Assembly: GCF_963676685.1 (NCBI RefSeq)
Contig: NC_092348.1
Span: forward strand, 27,503,386 to 27,567,385
Origin: Mytilus edulis
Lineage: Eukaryota; Mollusca; Bivalvia; Mytilida; Mytilidae
Length of the DNA: 64,000 nucleotides
Direction: 5' to 3'
Part shown: piece after piece, positions 55,331 to 64,000 of the stretch
Layout of the letters: each line of letters begins with the position of its first letter
Position numbering within the stretch: the stretch's first letter is position 1
The notes under the pieces: generated by a model
The model's input: only the letters and a program-made list of their open reading frames with translations
The model's database searches: none
Told to the model about the DNA's origin: nothing
Position numbers and translations under genes: made by a program

Positions 55331-56165
55331 TATATATATACAATGATACTTACTATAAAGGAAATCCTGGAGAATATTAAGTCTGTTTCATGTTCCTTTG
55401 GAATTTCAATCAAAAATAAGGAACTGGATATGTACATGTATTTGATACATAAACTACATGAAATTTCTTACAAACAACGGGATATTGCTGGGTCTTCCAT
55501 TTACTCTACAAAACATCTTTATAAATTATTTACATCAACTTTATCAGCAGTCAAAGCCGGGCTTCATAGTTATAGTGAAACTACATATTCTGGAAGTGGA
55601 TTCAGATGTTGATACTTAAAATTATAAAGATCTTTTAAAGTAAATACACTCTAAAACTGCTTTATGAAGATACTTGATTTCTTGATTGAGAACATATTTA
55701 TTATGTTTAAAGGACGTGTTTTTCGACAAACAATCGGCATTCCCATGGAAACTAGATGTGTTACCGATTTGTGTCTCTATTCTTCATAAAAGGATCTTTA
55801 TACAGGAACATCTTAGGAAGAAGAAAATCATCAGTATCCTTTAACTTTACTTTCCGCGATATAGATGATGTTCACTCACTAAATAATTCATGTTGAACGC
55901 ATCTATCTAATCGATATTGGAATAAAAGATACCACGGGTATAGTGAATTCTCCGTCATATATAGAATAGCATCTAGAAACTAACAACGAGGGTCCGATGA
56001 AAACAAATCTTAGCGACAAAAGGGTTGATTTCAGCACCCCATTTGTGATCTTTTCATTTCTATGTAGCAAAAGTTTAGCAGCATCTGCACACGTAGTATA
56101 TGTCTCACTATTGATACGATACAGCAGGGCTTGTTTTTCATATAATCATTCCCTTGAACAGCAAT
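55331..56165 (+). mobile_element. Penelope-like reverse transcriptase, broken copy
   Basis: Three frames together give LIHKLHEISYKQRDIAGSS (finger motif), GRVFRQTIGIPM, a damaged FRDIDDVHSLNNS (the catalytic Y-x-D-D motif has Asp for Tyr), IGIKDTTG and DKRVDFSTP. These match Penelope-like elements in order. Multiple stops and frameshifts make it a relic. Confidence 0.8.
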
Positions 56166-57239
56166 ATATACAGTGATATTTTACTAGTATATATAGTTGG
56201 TATTCGCATTATACCAGTCCTTGCTTTCCTTCCTAGACGAAATGCAGTCTTAAATTTTAACGAATAGCTATTGTTAGAATTAAAATGTCAACAGGGGCTG
56301 TATTAAAGAGACGGCAACCTTACAAAAAAGAGAGAAAAGAGCCCAAGTCAACCAATGGGCATTCAACGCAACGCGATAATAATAAGGTAGTCAGGCTTCT
56401 ACAGGTCTTAAAACAAGGAGGTTTGCTGGTTCCGCGAAATGGACGGCAGACTAAACTAGACCATATACATGAACTAAAATGAAAGAACATATAAGTCTTA
56501 CAAAGGTCAGAGATTCCTGGCTTGGGTCAGGTATGTTGTTCATTTAACAAAAAAAGTTAATGCTTTCCATGAAATCAACTCGAATAAACGACCCAATGTC
56601 GAGGAGTGCTAGTATCTTAGTTTTCTAAATTCTAATATGGTTCATCGAAAACGTTGGCAGAATCAAATGGGATACAAGCAAAGCATATTTCAGTCAAGCA
56701 AGATGACGTTTTTGTTGCTAATTCATTGACCAATTAGCAAAAAGTTAGAGAAAAGTCAAGCTTCACTCGCTACCATCGATTCAATATAGACAATTTCAAA
56801 ACTCCAAAAACTCACTCGGATAACCGATGTTATCACAATCAGAGTTTTTGATTTTAACTTTCCGTTTTGAATTTTCCATGAAGTTCGATATTTTTTTTTT
56901 GTATATTTTTGTTTGCATAATATGATAAATCCTAAATAATGGGACAAAGAATCTGAAATGAATATATTTAATGACTACTGTTTTATTTTGTACTATGTAT
57001 TACAACTATCACTTGATATTCTAAAGCCTTTTAAGATTATTCGTGTAACCGGACTACACAGAAGTACTGAATCAGTATCTTGTCAGAGAACGTCTGGACT
57101 CTTTTTTTGAAAAGCAATATTGGTTGATGCCAAATTTCGATTGAAAATAGTGCATGTGCGTGCCAAAAAGAAGTTGATATATATCATATAGGGTAGTGTT
57201 TCCGTACAAATATTATTACTGTTTTTGTGATGTAAAAAA

Positions 57240-57330
57240 AAAAGTATGAGTAAGATGTAAAAGAGGGGCGAAAGATACCAGAGGAACAGTCAAACTCGTA
57301 GACCGAAAATAAACTGACAACACCATTGGT
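57240..57330 (-). repeat. Interspersed repeat R3 fragment, minus strand
   Basis: Contains GCGAAAGATACCAGAGGAAC and AACTGACAACACCATTGG. Confidence 0.65.
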
Positions 57331-57841
57331 ACAAAATGTCGCAGGTGCTCTGGAAGGGTAGGCAGATCCTGCTCCACAAATTGCACCCGTCGTGTTGCTC
57401 ATGTTATTATAAACCCGGTATATAGGCTAATTCCAGTTGAAGGTCGTACATTGACCTATAATGGTAATCTTTTATAAATTGTTATTTGTATGGCGAGTTG
57501 TCTCATTGGTACTCATACCACATATTCCTATATCTATAATTCGGAAGGTCACATTTGTAAAAAGAGAACGGGATTGTAGTTACGACATAGAGAAAACGGT
57601 ACAATCATACCGCATCTTACTAATAAGTTTTGTATAGCAACTAATGAATACGCTTATTTTTTCGCTCAGCTCAAATGTTTCAACATGAAAATTTAAAACT
57701 TCTGACTAAATAACGATTCTAATAAGATGCTGTTTTCATTTCAAAATAAAATATTGGCTTTCATACAATTTTGATTTTAATCGGATATCAAGAATTTAAT
57801 TTGTGTGAACGTAAAAACATTAAATATTCATACATATAATA

Positions 57842-57847
57842 TTTAAT
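57842..57847 (-). terminator. Possible poly(A) signal of the SSNA1-like gene
   Basis: ATTAAA on the minus strand (plus-strand TTTAAT), about 47 bp past the stop codon. Confidence 0.35.
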
Positions 57848-57893
57848 ATAAATAAATTAAAAAAACCTTTAAGATATCAAAAGAAAGCATAAG

Positions 57894-58388
57894 TTATAGT
57901 TCACCAGTTGACATGCGTGAAGTAGACAGTCGCAATGACATTTGAGTCTGAGATTTACTCAGAGAACCACGTGTACTTGTCGTCTGCCGAGATGGAGATC
58001 TCGATTTCCGAAATGATGAAGGAGTTTCGTGTCTAGCAGTTAAAAGTTCCGGGGCAACAGTTCCAACAGCCATTCTCATACTTCCTAGAAGATTTTCTGA
58101 ACCTTGAACAAGTTTTTGAAATGCTGAATCGTATTCTATAATAAGGGTATCACATTCTGATTGATCCTTGCACTTCCGGCACAAATTCTCGTTCACTTCT
58201 GCTAGTTTTACAGTCAAAGTTCCTAAATCAGATTCGATCTTCTTCTGTTCCTCGGTTAGATCGAATATATCTTTGTGCAATTCGTCTCTTTTATATCGCA
58301 TTTCGTCAATGCATCGTAACAAATCCACATTATATCTGTGAAGAGTTGCGTCAGGCTTTGGTTTGGCGGATTTTTTCTTTCCTGACAT
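57894..58388 (-). CDS. ssna1: SSNA1/NA14-like coiled-coil protein
   Basis: A 164-codon intronless ORF. After a basic start (MSGKKKSAKPKP), the middle (about residues 15-115) reads as an alpha-helical coiled coil with RCIDEMRYKRDELHKDIFDL, LGTLTVKLAEVNENLCRK and SENLLGSM, which follows the pattern of SSNA1 (NA14, DIP13 in algae). That small protein forms fibrils, binds and branches microtubules, and sits at centrosomes and basal bodies. The C-terminal 50 residues are a Ser/Thr/Arg-rich tail, longer than I expect for vertebrate SSNA1. The lack of introns may mean the gene is a retrocopy, but the frame is intact. Recognition is from memory of the family. Confidence 0.85.
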   Translation of the reverse strand: MSGKKKSAKPKPDATLHRYNVDLLRCIDEMRYKRDELHKDIFDLTEEQKKIESDLGTLTVKLAEVNENLCRKCKDQSECDTLIIEYDSAFQKLVQGSENLLGSMRMAVGTVAPELLTARHETPSSFRKSRSPSRQTTSTRGSLSKSQTQMSLRLSTSRMSTGEL

Positions 58389-59615
58389 ATCTCTTTTATC
58401 TTATGTTCTTAAACCGGGTGCGTTATCCAGTAAACTTGGGGATCAAATATAACACGAACTTTTATTTCACTTTATTTTGCTAAGGATTTAAATCTAATTG
58501 ATTTTAACTGTTATTTTAAGTTGACAGTCTATTTATTCTTTTTTCTGTAAGTAAACGTTCACTGGTATTAAGTACAATTAGAATATGTTAGTAAAATAAT
58601 ATTTGTCTCCAATGAAAACACATACACTAATATTTTGTTTCAATTTCGTAAATAAAAAAGTATTTCTCAAGTTATTTGTTCTGACGGTAAGCTCCTCTGT
58701 CACTGATATAAAATAAATTCCAGATTTACAATTTTAACAATCTTTTTGAACATTAGAAATGGAAAGAAAAATGAAAACTAAGTTAATTCACATTAAAACG
58801 TTAGTCCTGTTTTAATCTCTTGTTTATACGGATATATTGCTTAAGATTTAAACATGAACACAAAAAAGGTTGAATGTTTATCTAATATTATAAATATCTC
58901 CACCAAATTTGAGTTAGAACTTTATACGATATTGACTTTTCTTAATTTACGAGATCCTTATGAAAAATGGACACACTAAAAGAAACGTCAACCAGAAAAG
59001 CTGTATAAATCCCAATGCGTTATCAAAAACAAACACTTGAGAACCTGTAGTACGGTCTCTCGTTATCCATAAGGCGTGTATAACTTTAAATCAAATAAGG
59101 AATTAAAGATTGATACCACATGAGGGTCTAAATACGGAGATAAAATGTTTGACTATCACATGTAGTAATGGCTAACATTGATAGTATAAGTAGTTGTACA
59201 ACAAGTACGTGTACATTCACTGATTAAATAGAAAATTCCATACATATCTAGACCAGAAAACCAAAACAATACAGCTTTGTCCAGTGTATATCACTGTATA
59301 AAAGGTCACAATAGAGCTTTGTTCAAATGAAATCTACTTTATTGTATATGATACATACTTTAAAATGTTATCATCGAAATAATACAAGTTAATTGATGAA
59401 ATGGCTAGCTTTTGTAATATTTTCTTAAGAATCAATTACATGAGGTTCATAGATCAGGACTGTTTCAATTAGATTTAATCTGATTTAGATACAACATAAA
59501 CTGTTTCTTGTATCAAAAAGCCAAAAACATCGAACACACGTGAAATTGCAAAATGTAGATGATAAAAATGGAACTGCGGCTTTTGCACGGAAAGTGCATA
59601 TTACATTTGTATAAC
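58389..59615. other. Upstream of the SSNA1-like gene, nothing recognised
   Basis: AT-rich sequence. No domain-coding frame or known repeat was found. Confidence 0.4.
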
Positions 59616-59975
59616 CTATATATTTTGAGCATGCAAACCGATAAAACGGTTAATTTGCGTTCTGTCAGAGAACCGATCAACTTGATTGGTGATCAATTCG
59701 AAGCAATCAAAAGGATTGCGTGTGTGCTTTGACAAGAAACACCATATACCAGATTCCATGAAAAACTCCCACCAATCTTTTTGTGTTTGGCAAACACTAA
59801 TCAGCATTATTAATTTTGTTTGACTTCTACGACTACTAAACGTTAAAAGTTCGTAGTGTCCGTATATATATTTGTCTTGACTTGACCATCGTATATATAT
59901 GGCTTCGAAGTCTTCTGATTCGAACTGATATAATGCTGCTAGCAAATTAATAAACAAAGTGAACAGTGAATTCAA
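59616..59975 (-). CDS. Unidentified ORF of 119 codons, perhaps a last exon
   Basis: The frame is open to a stop at 59616. An acceptor-like TTATATCAG could start the exon at about 59927. The product is rich in aromatic residues (FEAIYIRWSSQDKYIYGHYE, then KDWWEFFMESGIWCF) and has three Cys. I do not recognise a family. Composition looks more protein-like than neighbouring ORFs. Confidence 0.3.
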   Translation of the reverse strand: MNSLFTLFINLLAALYQFESEDFEAIYIRWSSQDKYIYGHYELLTFSSRRSQTKLIMLISVCQTQKDWWEFFMESGIWCFLSKHTRNPFDCFELITNQVDRFSDRTQINRFIGLHAQNI

Positions 59976-60865
59976 AAGTTACTTTCATTTTATCTTTCTA
60001 CTAAATCTGATGGTCTTCACTGAAAATAATGTTGATCGTATGAAACCGGTTTCTGGATGCACGGCATTTGTTTTCACAAATAACAAAAAAGAGAAAATGG
60101 AAAAATCTACAACCACTAATCATAAATTTTAAAAAAGATCAAACGCCATGACACTAAAACACAAGGTAATGAACATTAATGTCGAAATTTAGAGATTTTT
60201 ACTTTTTTGATTTTAAGATACGCAAATCTTAAACTTGTAGCAATTCATTAAAAGTATCGGATTCAGAAGAATTTCACGGTATGACAATTTATGTTATAAA
60301 AAATTCCCATTTACGTAAAAGAATTGCTTGATTAAGGGCATATTTGACATTACAGAATTAATCAAAACGATTCCATGTAGAGCACCTTGTTACAACATTC
60401 AATAGAATAAGACGTTTATAAGAAATTAATGAACTGGATGACGGGTTTGTAAAATCTTCATCAGCTTAGGAGGGCTACAGTTTAAAACAAACGATCCGGA
60501 AATATCCGTACATATCGCACCTTAACAACTCAAAGTTTAAATAGTTATGGAAAAAACAGATAATTGATCACACCTTAATATGTAAAACGGTCTACAGAAG
60601 TCCTTAAGACATGCAAAGATTACACATCATGGATTTATAAATAAAAGATCCATGCAAGATAATTGTTTGCTTACTATTAATTATGACTGACAAGATCTTT
60701 TAAATGGTCATTAGTACATACACTTAGTAGTTTATGTACAAAGCAATTAAAGTAAACGACTAGGTACTTATATCTGCGGTATGCTTGTCAAATTGCATTA
60801 AACTCGTATCACTTACATCACTCGATGGATGTGTGTATATATAATTGTTTTATTCTAGTTCGACA

Positions 60866-61159
60866 CTACATAATGTTACTATGGTTAGCATTTTTTTTCG
60901 TAAGGTCGAATTCATTGAAGATCGAATACAACAAAATTCCAATATAAGCATGCTTATTTCTAGAATTAGAAAAAGACGAGACGAGACTTTGACATACCCC
61001 TGGTGAATCAACTTTCTGCTCAGAAACGGATGACGTTTTACAAAGACTGAGTACTAGCTTCAAACTCTTGAATACCGAATGGTAAAAGATTCTCTGTATG
61101 GGAACACATAGAGTAGAGAAAATTAGTAATTGATTAGTTCTCATTTCTCTTGCTGACAA
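60866..61159 (-). other. Unidentified ORF of 97 codons
   Basis: An open frame from ATG to stop on the minus strand with mixed composition (VSEQKVDSPGVCQSLVSSFS). No domain or splice context supports it. Confidence 0.2.
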
Positions 61160-61179
61160 TACTTCTAAAGAAGCATGGT

Positions 61180-62449
61180 TAAATTAAGACCAGGATGAAA
61201 AACAACTCTGGCAAAATGAGCTTTAATGTTGGAACTGCATCAATTCTTCACTTTTGGAGATATGTCAGAGCAAATCCTAGAAGAAACAGCTTTTACAGAC
61301 AATGCAGATATGCATCTTTGAATGGGTGTAGTTCTAGCTGACACAAATATTATTTTTGTCAAATAGACAAAACATTGCAAATGGGTGCTTCTTAGCTTCA
61401 TGACTCCTTTTTGCAATCCTTCTTACTGACAACATCTTTGGGTTGCATTTGTTAAACGTCCAAGTGGAACAAAGGTGAAATCCTCCTCTAGAAACTTTCT
61501 GGGAACTCTAAGGCTTCAAGAAATCTGGCCCTGATACCTATACCATTGCCCCTCGTACGTTATTGATAGCACTAATCGAGAAATATACTCCTACTCTTCT
61601 AGTGTGTTTTCAGTAGTCCAATGGTTCTCGTTATGTGTCTGCAGTTCCTATTTTTCGATCTCAGACATCGGGTCCTCCGAAATTTCAATTTCCCCCATTT
61701 TTAAAGGTAAAAAGACGGAGGCAGGTATCGGCAAATAAAAAATCATGAATTTAACTGATCCTTCTTTTAGAGGTAAATTCTAACAGAATGCAACATTTAT
61801 AAGACAAACGTGTAGCGTACTTGATCTGCTGTTACAAAAGGAATACAATTTGGACTGACAAAAATAAACCTTAATCCCAAAATTAACCCGAGACAATAAC
61901 ATTTACCTCTCCATAATAAATTTCAGACCAGAATAAAAATTAACCCATTGTTTCAAATATCTGTCCTACCAAAAACACTGATATTTCAAGATATTGACAA
62001 TACTAATATTGCCAAGCTTAAACTTGAGGGAGAATGTCCAATACACCTCTAAAAAAGAAATTTCTGCTTATTGCATATAGACTCGAAACTGGTCAGTTTG
62101 ATGTTAAAAAAACCTGTCAGAGAATATTGTCTTTTGACATCGCTTACAGTGTCGACAAAGAGTCTTATGACTTGGAGAAATGCATCGATGATATCTCAGA
62201 AAGGAAGCATATCTTTCTAAGACTTTTTATAAGTAGCCGAAAAAAGATGGAGTTTTTTCTGTTGATCCCAATGAACTACTACGCCTTTAAACGGAGACAG
62301 AAGATCTGATCTCATGGGTAGAACTAGCGGTCATACAACAGCTAGATAAAGATCAGGAAACCATTCCTGTTTTGTCAAAGCTAGAACAAAAGCCAAACAG
62401 TTACCTCCTGTTATTATTGAAGTACAAGATCTGAAGCGAGAACTTAAAT
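61180..62449 (+). other. Decayed coding-like region, possibly a retroelement
   Basis: Short open stretches in shifting frames, the longest at 62034-62309 (91 codons, with SVDKESYDLEKCIDDISERK), continuing out of frame as EDLISWVELAVIQQLDKD. The base composition is less AT-biased than in the surroundings. I cannot name the source. Confidence 0.3.
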
Positions 62450-63840
62450 GGCGGGAATAGAATTGAGAAAGGAAATGGGGAATGTGTCAAAGCGACAACA
62501 ACCCGACCATAGAGCAGACAACAGCCGAATGCCACCAATGGGTCTTCAATGTAGCGAGAAACTCCCACACCCGGAGGCGTCCATCAGCTGGCCCTTAAAA
62601 AATATGTATACTAGTACAGTGATAATGGACGTCACACTAAACTCCGAATTATACGCGAGAAACTAGAATAAAAAAATCATACAAGACTTATTAAGGCCAG
62701 AGGCTCCTGACTTGGGACAGGCGCAAAATTGCGGCGCGGTTAAACATGTTTATGAGATCTCAACCCTCCCCCTATACCGCTAGCCAACTGTAGAAAAGTA
62801 AACGCATAACAATACGCACATTAAAATTCAGTTCAAGAGAAATCCGAGTCCGATGTCAGAAGATGTAACAAAAGAAAATAAATAAAATGACAATGATACA
62901 CAAATAACAACAGACTACTATCAGTTAACTGACATGCCAGCTCCAGACCTCAATTAAACTGATTGAAAGATTATGTCTTCATCATATGAATATCAGGCAC
63001 AATCCCTCCCGTTAGGGGTTTAGTATCATACTATCATAAAATATATGAGAAGAACATAACCCGTGTCATGCCAACAACTGTTTTTTTTTAATAAATATGT
63101 TTAGTTCAGATGCAAAGACCCTATAAGTGAATCAATATTAAAGCCAAAATATGCAATCTTTAATGACTTGACAACAGTATCGTAACTATATCCCTTCTTA
63201 ATAAGTATGTTTAAAGGTTTTGTAAGCTTTTGAGGTGAATACTGACATTTTTGTGCTTTGTAAAGAATATTATCATAAAAGATGGGATGTGAAATACCTG
63301 AACGTATAAGATGTCTGCATGTTGAGTTATATTTACGAATTATTTTCTTATACCGATGATAAAATTTAGTAAATGTTTTGACTAGTTTGTGATATCGAAA
63401 CCCTGGTGTAAGAATTTTTCTGTAATACATAAATTTCTCTCACTAAAATCTAATACGCTGTTACATACAGTATGGTGTTTATATATCTCAACTTGTACGA
63501 TTCTCTCGTGTAAAAATGGATAATTAACGATAGGAAATGAAAAATCATCTCTTTTATCATAAATTTTTGTATTAAGCTTCCCGTTAATGATATAGATATC
63601 AAGATCAAGGAAAGGGTAGTGGTCATTGTTAGTATTAGCTTTATTTAAAGTAAGTACAACAGGATAAATTTCTTTAGTATACATGTTTACGTCGTCATTA
63701 CTGAGAGCCAATATATCATCCAAATATCTAAAAATGCATGATATAAAATAAGAAGATGTTGTAGGATTGCCAATAAAACTATTGCCCACTAGAGGCAAAA
63801 TAACGTAGATGAAGGCAACTAAAGGTAGCAGTATTGCCAT
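62450..63840 (-). mobile_element. Penelope-like retroelement, RT C-terminus plus 3' tail
   Basis: The ORF at 63382-63840 holds FRYLDDILALSND (the catalytic Y-x-D-D), FLDLDIYI and KRDDFSFPIVNYPFL; a frameshift leads into 63101-63430, which ends the reverse transcriptase (HQGFDITN overlap, then YHKLVKTFTKFYHRYK). The roughly 600-bp tail follows and ends at about 62465. No endonuclease domain lies in the visible part. It is the longest of the copies sharing this tail. Confidence 0.82.
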
Positions 63841-63920
63841 TTAGAATGAAGTATGCTGTTACGTCAGCTATAAAAGGCTCCGAAATTACAAAATGTGTAC
63901 AATTGAAGAGACAAAAAAAA
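63745..63920. repeat. Interspersed repeat R4 copy inside the Penelope-like element
   Basis: Contains AGAAGATGTTGTAGGATTGCC at its left and GCTATAAAAGGCTCCGAAAT at its right, resembling the R4 layout next to and partly within the retroelement ORF. Confidence 0.4.
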
Positions 63921-64000
63921 CAGCTACCTGAATTATGAACAATAAACAAAAACATGGCACTGCCAGGCTTAGCATATATTTCCTTCCAGGATATGTTCAT

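Noticed and set aside
63779..64000. 73-codon minus ORF at the window edge
   Set aside because: It reads through an R4-type repeat and the edge of a retroelement and shows no domain.
1..64000. tRNA, rRNA or bacterial-type operons
   Set aside because: No cloverleaf with A and B boxes, rRNA-like segment or compact gene cluster was recognised by eye; a dedicated tRNA or Rfam scan would be needed to exclude small RNAs.

Overview
The window is eukaryotic, AT-rich nuclear DNA, most likely from a marine mussel (Mytilus-type bivalve; an inference). The supporting signs are short symmetric phase-1 exons separated by long introns, mosaic extracellular-domain genes, Penelope-like and LINE retroelement pieces, TTAA and hairpin MITEs, and dense short interspersed repeats. 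Two of these repeat families carry cores I associate with mussel genomes: one around CCAGACGCGCGTTTCGTCT and one around ATGTGGTATGATTGCC. No operons, CRISPR arrays or bacterial genes were seen.

Two large paralogous loci point away from each other. Locus A (minus strand, ATG at 29469, running left to a transmembrane exon at 3506-3599) encodes, in order: signal peptide; linker; split HYR domain; sushi (CCP) domain; damaged CCP; HYR; damaged CCP; CCP; a Cys-containing two-exon module (X-Y); two GCC2/GCC3 (ephrin-receptor-like) repeats; a three-exon pentraxin/LamG-like domain; a damaged EGF pair; TSP1; a CCP half; a second X-Y module; a damaged GCC2 repeat; a short stalk; a transmembrane helix. 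Locus C (plus strand, 30789-54222) repeats the second half of that plan: TSP1-EGF, CCP, EGF, HYR, CCP, [pentraxin absent], EGF pair, TSP1, CCP remnant, X, Y, GCC2, GCC2-like, stalk, transmembrane helix, and a two-exon cytoplasmic tail ending in a stop. The content resembles SVEP1-type sushi/HYR/EGF/pentraxin proteins, but the TSP1, the membrane anchor and the lack of a visible VWA domain set it apart. Exon phases and lengths were checked by hand and nearly all are mutually consistent. Many exons are off by exactly one base or carry an in-frame stop, so locus C is probably a pseudogene and locus A is either decaying or affected by assembly errors.

Positions 1-2925 are a partial tandem duplicate of 10876-13960 (pentraxin exons plus the end of a GCC2 exon), lying beyond the transmembrane exon of locus A and carrying its own premature stop. 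The first intron of locus C holds a 4.88-kb element (31280-36162) with roughly 496-bp terminal inverted repeats and a 5-bp target duplication. Penelope-like retroelement copies lie at 19900-20645, 30187-30753, 55331-56165 and 62450-63840. The second of these abuts the first recognisable exon of locus C, where its N-terminal part is missing.

Right of locus C, the only confident gene is an intronless SSNA1/NA14-like coding sequence (57894-58388, minus). The rest, 58.4-62.4 kb, is mostly non-coding or decayed sequence with a few ORFs I cannot identify.
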